A stretch of DNA of 18,608 nt, taken from the NCBI GenBank assembly GCA_036337765.1, contig JAYZDP010000030.1, positions 1-18,608 of the forward strand, in the 5' to 3' direction. Positions 7,489 to 14,670 of this stretch are shown here, in pieces. Both the position numbers and the translations under genes were made by a program. Source of the stretch: JAYZDP01 sp036337765. GTDB lineage: Bacteria > Acidobacteriota > Thermoanaerobaculia > Multivoradales > Multivoraceae. The notes beneath the pieces are model-generated. The model saw only the letters and a program-made list of their open reading frames with translations, was not told where the DNA came from and did not search any database. The first letter of the stretch is position 1, and the number at the start of each line of letters is the position of its first letter.

Positions 7489-8583
7489 ATGAGAGCCACG
7501 GCGTTCGTCTCACTGCTCCTGCTCGCCGCCGGCTCTGCGAGCGCTGGAGTGATCGAGACCATCGCAGGCACCGGCGAAAGCTCCCTCGGAGCGTCTCGCG
7601 GTCCCGCCCTCGAGCTCAACATCGGCCAGCCCTTCGGCGTTGAAATCGCCGAGCGAGGCGGCACCACGTCGCTCTACGTAACCGAGGTCGAGAACCACCG
7701 CGTCTTCCGGATTGACCTTTCCAGCGGGGAGGCACGGGTCATAGCTGGAACCGGCGAACAGGGCTTCGGCGGCGATGGCGGACTGGCGGCGGAGGCGCTC
7801 TTGAACGAGCCTTATGAGGTGCGCATCGCGGCCAACGGCGACATCTTCATCGTCGAGATGGTAGGCGCGCGCGTGCGCCGCATCGACGCGACGATGGGCA
7901 CCATCTCGACCGTCGCCGGCACCGGTGAGCAGGGCTACGGCGGCGACGGCGGTCCCGCGACCACGGCGCAACTGAACCGCCCACACTCGATCGCGCTCGA
8001 TGGCCGCGGTGGGCTGTACGTCGCCGACATCGGCAACCATCGCATCCGGCGCGTGGACCTGGCCAGCGGTCTCATCGAGACCATCGCCGGAACGGGAGAA
8101 AAGGCGCCACCGGTCGACACATCGGTCGCTACCGGTCGACCGATGCTCGGGCCCCGCGCGCTTCACATCGTCGGCGACAAGCTGTGGATCGCGCTGCGGG
8201 AAGGTCATAGCGTCTGGAGGATGGACCTCACGACTCGAGTGCTCACTCACGTCGCGGGAAGCGGCGATCAGGGGCACCGCGATGGCGCCGCGAAGCAGGC
8301 GACCTTCAACGGGCCGAAGGGCATCGTCTCGAGCGACGACGGCTCACGCGTCTGGGTGGTCGATACCGAGAACCAGTGCATTCGTGAGATCGACGTTGCG
8401 GCCGAGACGGTGAGCACGGTCGCGGGCTCCGGTCCCGAAAGCATCGGGTTCGGTGGCGATGGCGGCCCGGCAGCCGGGGCCAAGATGGGCCGGCCGCACG
8501 GCATCACGGTCCACAGCGACGGCGCCCTGTACATCGGCGACACGAACAATCATCGCGTCCGACGCGTGCTACCCGGCGGGTAG
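7489..8583 (+). CDS. secreted NHL-repeat beta-propeller protein
   Basis: The gene encodes 364 residues from the ATG at 7489, which gives a compact signal peptide (MRATAFVSLLLLAAGSASA); the GTG at 7474 would add five residues. The mature protein is built of about six NHL blades. The recurring unit reads like IAGTGEQGFGGDGG, then ..A.LN.P, then LYVADIGNHRIRRVDL, seen near 7740-7830, 7910-8100, 8250-8390 and 8410-8575. Such propellers usually bind proteins or carbohydrate outside the cytoplasm; no catalytic residues can be assigned. The blade between about 8100 and 8230 is degenerate, lacking GGDGG. Upstream, 7420-7488 contains TAGACT (7440-7445) but no convincing -35 element or Shine-Dalgarno. 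The NHL family assignment is firm; the role is unknown. Confidence 0.87.
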   Translation: MRATAFVSLLLLAAGSASAGVIETIAGTGESSLGASRGPALELNIGQPFGVEIAERGGTTSLYVTEVENHRVFRIDLSSGEARVIAGTGEQGFGGDGGLAAEALLNEPYEVRIAANGDIFIVEMVGARVRRIDATMGTISTVAGTGEQGYGGDGGPATTAQLNRPHSIALDGRGGLYVADIGNHRIRRVDLASGLIETIAGTGEKAPPVDTSVATGRPMLGPRALHIVGDKLWIALREGHSVWRMDLTTRVLTHVAGSGDQGHRDGAAKQATFNGPKGIVSSDDGSRVWVVDTENQCIREIDVAAETVSTVAGSGPESIGFGGDGGPAAGAKMGRPHGITVHSDGALYIGDTNNHRVRRVLPGG

Positions 8584-8596
8584 GTCCCAGGGGCCG

Positions 8597-8602
8597 TACA
8601 AT
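8597..8602 (+). promoter_or_regulatory. -10-like TACAAT, candidate leaderless promoter
   Basis: TACAAT lies 8 nt before the ATG of the CoA-transferase gene at 8611, followed by CGGCGCCC. Transcription starting 7-8 nt after a -10 box would begin at the start codon itself. No -35 hexamer is visible at 17 bp upstream, where the sequence is the 3' end of the NHL gene, and no Shine-Dalgarno sequence fits in the gap. The same 11-mer CGGCGCCCATG recurs at 17665-17675. Confidence 0.45.
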
Positions 8603-8610
8603 CGGCGCCC

Positions 8611-9828
8611 ATGAGTACGTGCAACGGCCCACTCGAAGGCCTCCGCGTCATCGACCTGTCCGCCGTCATCTCCGGACCGATGGCGACCCAGATGCTCGGC
8701 GACCAAGGGGCCGAGGTCATCAAGGTCGAGCCGCCCGGCATCGGTGACCTGACCCGGCCGATGGGGACCAGCCGGAACGGACTCTCGGCGATCTACGCTG
8801 CCGTGAACCGCAACAAGCGGGCCGTCATTCTCGACCTCGGTCAGGAGGCGGGGCTCGAGGCCTTCCGCAAGCTGGTCGCCACGGCCGACGTGCTGGTCCA
8901 GAACTTCCGGCCCGGGGCGGCCGAGAGGATGGGAATCGGCTACGAGGCGATGTCGGAGATCCGGCCAGATCTAGTCTATGCCTCGATCTGCGGCTTCGGA
9001 TTCTCGGGCCCACACGCACAGCGTCGGGTCTACGATCCACTGATCCAGGCGGCGAGCGGTATGGCCTGGGCTCAGGGCCAGGGCGTTTCGAGCGACGGTA
9101 GGCCGGCGCTGGTGCGGACGATCGCGCTCGACAAGGTGACGGCACTAACGGCGGCACAGGCGATCACCGCGGCCCTCTTCGCGCGCGAGCGCGGGCTTGG
9201 TGGCCAGCACGTGCGTCTGTCGATGCTCGACGCCGCGATCGCCTTCCACTGGTCGGACATGATGTGGAACCACTCCTTTCTAGACGATTCGATCGAGGAC
9301 TTCGGCGAGATCGCAGCCACTGCGGACCTGGCCGACATGTACCGCATCTATGACACGGCCGACGGCCAGCTGATGATGGTCGCCGGCAGTGACATCGAGT
9401 TTCGTGGGGTCTGTCGCGCCTTCGGCCAGGAGGAGTTGGCCGACGAGGCGCGGTACGCGACCATTGCCGACCGGATGGCTCATATCGCCGAGCTGATCGA
9501 GTGGCAGACCCGGGAGCTGGCGCGGCGTGCGGTCGACGAGGTCGTGGCGCTGCTCGACGACAACGGCGTGCCCTGCTCGAAGGTGAACTCGATCGCGGAT
9601 CTCGCCACCGACGCACAGGTGCGCCACAACGGCTCGGTCCGCCGGGTCGAGCACCCAATCGGCGGAGCGATGCATCAGGCCGAGCCGCCCGTAGAGTTCT
9701 GCAGGACCCCGACGACCGTCCGCAGCTTGGCGCCGGCCCACGGCGAGCACAGTGAGGAAATCCTCGCCGAGCTCGGCTACACCCACCCCGAAGTCGAGCG
9801 GCTCCGAGAAGCTGGAGTCCTCGGGTAG
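8611..9828 (+). CDS. CaiB/BaiF family (class III) CoA-transferase
   Basis: The 405-residue protein matches the usual family length of about 400. Class III transferases move CoA between carboxylic acids through a mixed anhydride and aspartyl-CoA thioester. The N-terminus LEGLRVIDLSAVISGPMATQML followed by GDQGAEVIKVEPP is the canonical opening. NRNKRAVILDL (66-76), VLVQNFRPGAAERMGIGYE, and YASICGFGFSGPHAQR follow in family order. D174 in IALDKVTALTAA sits where the nucleophilic Asp of formyl-CoA transferase (Asp169) is found, so this enzyme looks active. The C-terminal part (VPCSKVNSIADL) completes the interlocked-dimer fold. The acid and CoA donor cannot be read from the sequence. The deoxyhypusine synthase-like pseudogene starts 7 bp after the stop. 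Confidence 0.93.
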   Translation: MSTCNGPLEGLRVIDLSAVISGPMATQMLGDQGAEVIKVEPPGIGDLTRPMGTSRNGLSAIYAAVNRNKRAVILDLGQEAGLEAFRKLVATADVLVQNFRPGAAERMGIGYEAMSEIRPDLVYASICGFGFSGPHAQRRVYDPLIQAASGMAWAQGQGVSSDGRPALVRTIALDKVTALTAAQAITAALFARERGLGGQHVRLSMLDAAIAFHWSDMMWNHSFLDDSIEDFGEIAATADLADMYRIYDTADGQLMMVAGSDIEFRGVCRAFGQEELADEARYATIADRMAHIAELIEWQTRELARRAVDEVVALLDDNGVPCSKVNSIADLATDAQVRHNGSVRRVEHPIGGAMHQAEPPVEFCRTPTTVRSLAPAHGEHSEEILAELGYTHPEVERLREAGVLG

Positions 9829-9835
9829 GCGGCGG

Positions 9836-10242
9836 ATGCAAGGCGACGGCGGCATCGGACGCTTCCTCGAGCGCCACCATCGCCACTTCAATGCGGCCAC
9901 CGTGCACGAGTCCGCTCGTGCCCTACCAGGCTCATCTGGCTGAAGGCGGCGAGATGATGATCACCCTGGCCGGTGCCATGTCGACGGCCGAGCTCGGCAT
10001 CTCGCTAGCCGAGATGATCCGCCGCCGCAAGGTGCACGCGACCTGCTGTACCGGCGCCAATCTCGAACAAGACGTCTTCAACCTGGTCGCCCACGACCAC
10101 TAGTTACGGCTCGTACTCGGGCGCCTTCCCGAGCGAGAAGATCAGCTGGGGCAAGCTCGACGTCGACACACCGATGTTTCTCATCGAATCCGACACGACG
10201 ATCGTCGCACCGCTCATCTTCACCGCCGTACTCAAGTCTTGA
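9836..10242 (+). pseudogene. decayed deoxyhypusine synthase-like gene (frameshift plus internal deletion)
   Basis: Three frames together read as a deoxyhypusine synthase (DHS)-like protein. Frame A from the ATG at 9836 gives FLERHHRHFNAATVHESARA. One extra C in the CCC at 9921-9923 shifts to frame B, which continues YQAHLAEGG, TLAGAMSTAELGISLAEMI and TGANLEQDVFNLVAHDH, then stops at 10101-10103. Frame C, from about 10105 to the TGA at 10240-10242, gives YGSYSGAFPSEKISWGKLD and a C-terminus APLIFTAVLKS. SWGK corresponds to the motif holding the catalytic Lys of DHS (Lys329 in human). Family members have about 320-350 residues; about 90 N-terminal and 46 C-terminal residues remain, so roughly 200 residues (about 600 bp) are missing around 10100-10105. 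Bacterial DHS-like enzymes act on spermidine/NAD chemistry. A GGCGG precedes the ATG. Confidence 0.88.
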
Positions 10243-10286
10243 AGACCGCGGCGCACTGGATCGGGCTTCTCTACGCCCCGGGGTCG

Positions 10287-10292
10287 TATAAC
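10287..10292 (+). promoter_or_regulatory. -10-like TATAAC upstream of the secreted protein gene
   Basis: TATAAC in the context GGTCGTATAACCT lies 25 nt before the ATG at 10318, leaving room for a short leader with a strong Shine-Dalgarno, GAGGAGG (10306-10312), 5 nt before the start. No convincing -35 hexamer is visible upstream. It would give the secreted protein and the overlapping CoA-transferase genes their own promoter, separate from the pseudogene just before. Confidence 0.45.
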
Positions 10293-10317
10293 CTAAGCCG
10301 GTTCCGAGGAGGCTCTC

Positions 10318-11361
10318 ATGACCTATCGCAAGACTGTCGTCGCCAGCGCCCTGCTGATCGTGGCTCTCATCGTGCCCGCCGCATTCGCGGCCGGCGCCTG
10401 GACAGTGCCGCGCACCGCCGACGGCCAGCCCGACATCTCCGGGGTCTGGGACTTCCGCACCCTGACGCCGCTGCAACGTCCAGGGGACGTCGAGTCGGCG
10501 GTCTTGAGCGAGGACGCCGCGGCCGACGCCGAGAAGGCGTCGATCGAGCGCGCGGCGCGTGAGGACGCGCCTTCCGACCTGGAGCGTGAGACCCTCCCAG
10601 TGGGCGGTAACGTCGGCGGCTACAACAGCTTCTGGATGGACCGCGGCGCAAGGGTCGTCGAAGACCGGCGCACGTCGCTGATCGTCGACCCGCCGGATGG
10701 GCGCATCCCGCCCCGGGTCGAGGGCGCGCAGGAGCAGATCCCAGGCGACGACAAGCCCTCCGACCGGCCGGTGCGTATTCGCGCCGCCGGCATCGGGCGC
10801 AACGGTCCCGAAGATCGCGGCGTTTCCGAGCGCTGCCTGCTCGGCTTCAACACCGGCCCACCGATCACGCCGGGTGGCTACAACCAAAACGTCCAGATCT
10901 TCCAGGTGCCGGGAACGGTCGCGCTTCTCACCGAAATGGTGCACGACTCGCGGATCATCCCGCTCGACGGTCGGCCCCACGTCGCCGACGACATCCGCCA
11001 GTGGAAGGGCGACTCACGCGGCTACTGGGACGGCGACACCCTGGTGGTCGAGACCACGAACTTCACCCACAAGATCGCCAGCTTCAGCCCACACCCGTTC
11101 GCCTCGTACGGCAGCGCCGAGAAGATGCACCTGACCGAGCGCTTCACGCGCGTTGACGACGACACGCTGCACTACGAGTTCACCGTCAACGATCCGCGCA
11201 CCTTCACCCAGCCGTTCACGGCGATTCTGCAGATGCAGAAGGCGGATCACGCGCTCTACGAGTACGCCTGCCACGAGGGTAACTACGGCCTTCACAACGT
11301 GCTCGCCGGAGCACGCCAGGAAGAGCAGGAAGCGGCCGCGTCACAGCAGGCCCAACACTGA
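10318..11361 (+). CDS. secreted protein of unknown function, DGQPD..GVW family
   Basis: The 347-residue protein has a clear signal peptide (YRKTVVASALLIVALIVPAAFA). The mature start TADGQPDISGVWDF (33-46), the core RGYWDGDTLVVETTNF (234-249) and the C-terminal YEYACHEGNYGLHNVL (314-329) are diagnostic of a large uncharacterised exported family that I recall as abundant in Acidobacteriota and in marine proteobacteria with PQQ or CoA catabolic genes. No catalytic residues are known to me. The start is unambiguous: GAGGAGG is 5 nt upstream of the ATG. Its TGA overlaps the CTG proposed as the start of the next gene (CTGA), implying translational coupling to the double CoA-transferase. Function unknown; a periplasmic role in substrate handling is only a guess from context. 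Confidence 0.83.
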   Translation: MTYRKTVVASALLIVALIVPAAFAAGAWTVPRTADGQPDISGVWDFRTLTPLQRPGDVESAVLSEDAAADAEKASIERAAREDAPSDLERETLPVGGNVGGYNSFWMDRGARVVEDRRTSLIVDPPDGRIPPRVEGAQEQIPGDDKPSDRPVRIRAAGIGRNGPEDRGVSERCLLGFNTGPPITPGGYNQNVQIFQVPGTVALLTEMVHDSRIIPLDGRPHVADDIRQWKGDSRGYWDGDTLVVETTNFTHKIASFSPHPFASYGSAEKMHLTERFTRVDDDTLHYEFTVNDPRTFTQPFTAILQMQKADHALYEYACHEGNYGLHNVLAGARQEEQEAAASQQAQH

Positions 11362-13826
11362 TCGCCGGCGCGCTCGACGACCTGAAGGTCCTCGAGCTGG
11401 CAAGTTCAGTGGCGGCCGCGTACTGCGGCCGCCAACTGGCGCTGTGGGGCGCGGAGGTCGTGACGCTGGAGCCTGCCGGCGGCTCGCCGCTACGCCAACT
11501 CGGCCCACACGCATCGGTCGGAGGCCGTACCGAGTCGATCTCGCTGCTCTGGCAGTACGTAGCCGCCAGCAAGCGGGCCCTCGATCTAGAAACCGCGGCG
11601 CCCGACCCCGACTCGATGATCGAGCTTCTCGAGGCCACCGACCTACTCATCGTCGACCGGGAGGACACGGCCCTGGTCTCGCGCGATCTTTCATTGCGGA
11701 CCCTTCACGAACGGTTGCCGCACCTGGTGATCGTATCGGTCACTCCCTTCGGCCTCGAAGGCCCGTTCGCGCAGCTCGAGGCCTCCGAGCTGACCGTGCA
11801 GGCAATGAGCGGCTACGCCCACTTCAACGGCGACCCCGACAGAGCGCCGCTGAAAGCGCCGGGGCACATGCTGGCCTACACCTCGGGCGTCGCCGCCTGC
11901 GTCGGTGGTTTGGCGGCGCTGGTGGGCCAGATGAAGACCGGCCACGGGCGGATCGTCGACGTCTCCGAGGCCGACAGCTTGAGCACCATGCTGCCCCTGT
12001 TGCGCTGCGAGTACACTGGCGTTCACCCGCAACGATTGGGGGGGCCCAACACCGGTGTGCGCGCGTTTCCCTGCCGCGATGGCTTCGTCACCTTTGTTCC
12101 GCCGGAGCCGGAGCAAATGGCGGAGTACTCCGCTGTGCTCGGTGTCGCGGCCGACGAGTGGCCCGATACCGAGGGACTCGAGCCGGTCGAACGACGTTTC
12201 CATCTGGTGCCGTTCTTGATCGAGCGCACCGCGAAGAAGGAGGTCGACGAGATCTTCTACGGCCTGCTCGACCGTGGCATCGTATGCGGGAAGGTCGCGA
12301 CCCCCGACGACCTCCTTCGTGATACCCACCTGAACGAGCGGGGTCTGTTCCGCCCGGTTCAGGACGAGCGCCTGGGACCGATCCGCATGCCAGGGGCCGC
12401 GATGCACATGTCGCGGACTCCGGCAGTGGCCTTCGGCCCGGCACCGCAGCAAACCGAGCGTCTCCACGGGCACGACCTCGGCTGGGCTCCACGAGCGCAA
12501 CCGCCGGCCGGGGTCGCCCCCACCGACGGACCGCTGGCGGGGGTGAAGGTTCTCGACGCGACGCAAGCCTGGGTCGGTCCCTTCGCCGCCATGCTGCTCG
12601 CCGACCTCGGTGCCGACATGATCAAGATCGAGTCGCACCTGCGCCCCGACGTCTGGCGACGCTCGTCGGTCAACCCGGTGGCCGTCACCAACGTGCGCGC
12701 CGACCTGGTCAACTCGAGCCCCAACTACAACAGCACCAACCGCAACAAGCGCTCGCTGTGCCTGAATCTGAAGACCGACGCGGCGAAGGAGATCTTCCGC
12801 AAGCTCGTGGCCGAGTCCGACGTGGTCATGGAGAACTTCACACCACGGGTGATGGATCGTTTCGGTCTCGGCTACGGCGAGCTCTCGCGGATCAACCCGC
12901 GGGTAGTCATGGCGTCGATGTCGGGCTACGGCAAGACCGGGCCGCTCGCCGAGTACAAGGCCAATGGCACCTCGATCGAGGCCATGGCGGGCTGGGATCA
13001 TCTGCACCGTTACGAGGGCGCGCCGCCGATGGTCATGGGCTTTTACCAGGCCGACGCCATCACCGGCTACCAGATGGCGGCCGGCACCCTGGTGGCGCTT
13101 CTGCACCAGCGGCGTAATGGCCACGGACAGGCGGTCGAGGGCAGCATGTACGAAGCGGCGGCGGGCTACATCGGCGACATCCTGCTCGAGGCCCAACTAG
13201 GGGAGGTTGAGACCCCGGTTGGCAACCGCGATGCCGACATGGCTCCTAACGGCATCTACCCAGCGCTCGGTGAGGACCGCTGGCTCGCGATCTCAGTGCC
13301 GAACGATGGCTCCTGGCAGGCGGTGGTGGCCGTGGTCGGCGATGAGCGCCTGGCACAGCCGAGATTCTCGACCCTCGCTGGCCGGCGGGCGGGCGAGGCC
13401 GAGATCGACGCGATCCTCGGCGAGTGGAGCCGCGGCCTAGAGGCCTACGACACGATGACGACGCTTCAGGCGGCAGCCGTGCCGGCAGGAGTCGTGCGCA
13501 CAACCGAGGAGATCTTTGCCTGCGACCATCTCGACGCGCGGCAGTGGTTTCGCACCATCGACCACGCCGACATGGGCACCCACCGCTACAACGGCTCACC
13601 ATTCCGCGTCATCGGCTTCGATCGCCCGCCGGACCTTCCCCCGCCAATGCTCGGTGAGCACGGTCACGACCTGCTGCGCGAGCGACTCGGCTACGCCAAG
13701 GTCGAGATCGAGGTCCTGTTCGAGACCGGCGTCACTGGAAGGGTCGTGGCGAGGGACGCCGAGACGCCTGAGCAGGCCCGTTCGTCTCGTGCCGCTATGC
13801 TCAGTGAAAACCAGGAGAAGCCATGA
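11358..13826 (+). CDS. tandem double-domain CaiB/BaiF CoA-transferase
   Basis: Two CaiB/BaiF modules are fused in one chain of about 822 residues. Module 1 spans about 4-370; module 2 begins with LAGVKVLDATQAWVGPFAAM near residue 395 and runs to about 785. D566 in YQADAITGY matches the nucleophilic Asp position in module 2. In module 1 the equivalent stretch reads HMLAYTSG, with A173 where Asp is expected, so that half is probably inactive and structural. The conserved opening GALDDLKVLELASSVAAAYCG lies upstream of the first ordinary start codon (GTG at 11409) and no ATG, GTG or TTG precedes it in frame, so I place the start at the CTG of 11358, overlapping the previous stop and 7 nt behind AGCAGG. 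The start is uncertain; the rest is firm. The stop overlaps the crotonase ATG. Confidence 0.85.
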   Translation: MIAGALDDLKVLELASSVAAAYCGRQLALWGAEVVTLEPAGGSPLRQLGPHASVGGRTESISLLWQYVAASKRALDLETAAPDPDSMIELLEATDLLIVDREDTALVSRDLSLRTLHERLPHLVIVSVTPFGLEGPFAQLEASELTVQAMSGYAHFNGDPDRAPLKAPGHMLAYTSGVAACVGGLAALVGQMKTGHGRIVDVSEADSLSTMLPLLRCEYTGVHPQRLGGPNTGVRAFPCRDGFVTFVPPEPEQMAEYSAVLGVAADEWPDTEGLEPVERRFHLVPFLIERTAKKEVDEIFYGLLDRGIVCGKVATPDDLLRDTHLNERGLFRPVQDERLGPIRMPGAAMHMSRTPAVAFGPAPQQTERLHGHDLGWAPRAQPPAGVAPTDGPLAGVKVLDATQAWVGPFAAMLLADLGADMIKIESHLRPDVWRRSSVNPVAVTNVRADLVNSSPNYNSTNRNKRSLCLNLKTDAAKEIFRKLVAESDVVMENFTPRVMDRFGLGYGELSRINPRVVMASMSGYGKTGPLAEYKANGTSIEAMAGWDHLHRYEGAPPMVMGFYQADAITGYQMAAGTLVALLHQRRNGHGQAVEGSMYEAAAGYIGDILLEAQLGEVETPVGNRDADMAPNGIYPALGEDRWLAISVPNDGSWQAVVAVVGDERLAQPRFSTLAGRRAGEAEIDAILGEWSRGLEAYDTMTTLQAAAVPAGVVRTTEEIFACDHLDARQWFRTIDHADMGTHRYNGSPFRVIGFDRPPDLPPPMLGEHGHDLLRERLGYAKVEIEVLFETGVTGRVVARDAETPEQARSSRAAMLSENQEKP

Positions 13827-14644
13827 ACCAACCCGCACCCCAGGACGTGCTCTACGCCGTCGACGGACCGATCGCCCGCATCACGCTGAATCGGCCGAAA
13901 TACCGCAACGCCCAGAGCTGGCGCCTGCTCGATCAGCTCGACGAGGCACTCGATCGAGCGATGGAAGATCCCCAGATCCGCGTCGCCGTGGTCGACGGCG
14001 CGGGCGGCAACTTCTCCTCGGGCCACGACCTCGGTACGGCCGAGCAGGTGGCCGACCAGAAGCAGCGCGGCGTGCCCAACGAGGGGCTCGAGTTCTACGA
14101 CGTGTTCCGCAAGTACAACCTCGACTACACCATCAAGTGGCGCAACCTGCCGAAGGCGACGATTGCCATGGTCGAGGGCTACTGCATCTTCGGCGGTTGG
14201 ATGATCGCCGCAGCGATGGATCTGGTCTTCGCCTCGACCAACGCGCTCTTTCTGCCGTCGCAGCTCGAGTACTTCTCGGTGCCGTGGGACATCCACCCCA
14301 AGAAGGCCAAGGAGCTGCTGTTCGAGTTTCGCTTCGCCGATGCCCAGGAGGCCAAAGAGCTGGGCTTCGCCAACCGCGTCTACGAGCCCGAGGATCTCGA
14401 GCGCGAAACCCTCGCCTACGCTCGACGGGTCGCCGAGAACACCGCGGTCTCGGTTCGGCTCGCCAAGGTCGCCACCAACCGCGCCCAGGATCTGCAGGGG
14501 TACAGCGTCGGCATCGATGCCGCGTTCGCCGACTTCATGGTCACCATGAACACCCGCGGACCGCGTCCCCAAGGCCAGATGCGGCTGGGCGGAGTCGATC
14601 TGGCCCTGAAGGGCCTCAAGAAAGAACGCTACGGTCAGAAGTAG
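13823..14644 (+). CDS. enoyl-CoA hydratase/isomerase (crotonase) family protein
   Basis: The 273-residue protein has the usual crotonase length. IARITLNRPKYRNA (17-30), GGNFSSGHDL (61-70) and GYCIFGGWMIAAAMDLVFAS (119-138) are the strand and two oxyanion-hole loops that hold the acyl-CoA thioester carbonyl. The position equivalent to the second catalytic Glu of hydratases (usually F..PE) reads FLPSQLEYF, and no Glu is seen in the first position either, so simple syn-hydration is doubtful; isomerase, hydrolase or C-C cleaving activity is possible. AGGAGA lies just upstream and the ATG overlaps the CoA-transferase stop (ATGA), so the two are translationally coupled and likely act on the same CoA ester. 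The gene converges with the PQQ dehydrogenase 26 bp away; no hairpin terminator is visible in that gap. Confidence 0.92.
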   Translation: MNQPAPQDVLYAVDGPIARITLNRPKYRNAQSWRLLDQLDEALDRAMEDPQIRVAVVDGAGGNFSSGHDLGTAEQVADQKQRGVPNEGLEFYDVFRKYNLDYTIKWRNLPKATIAMVEGYCIFGGWMIAAAMDLVFASTNALFLPSQLEYFSVPWDIHPKKAKELLFEFRFADAQEAKELGFANRVYEPEDLERETLAYARRVAENTAVSVRLAKVATNRAQDLQGYSVGIDAAFADFMVTMNTRGPRPQGQMRLGGVDLALKGLKKERYGQK

Positions 14645-14670
14645 CGACGATTCGCGAAGAAACGGCGCCT

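Noticed and set aside
7750..8480. Repeated GGCGGCGATGGCGG-like DNA as a tandem DNA repeat or CRISPR-like array
   Set aside because: The repetition reflects NHL protein blades (GGDGG) with irregular spacing and diverged DNA, not identical repeats with spacers.
9891..10103. The 70-codon frame as an independent small gene
   Set aside because: Its text from YQAHL onward is the direct continuation of the preceding frame as a DHS-like protein, so it is a pseudogene fragment; the first residues are out-of-frame filler.
11691..13196. 501-codon open frame on the minus strand inside the double CoA-transferase
   Set aside because: It is antisense to a well-supported gene, has Arg/His/Gly/Val-rich composition with no recognisable domain, and is expected from high third-position G+C.
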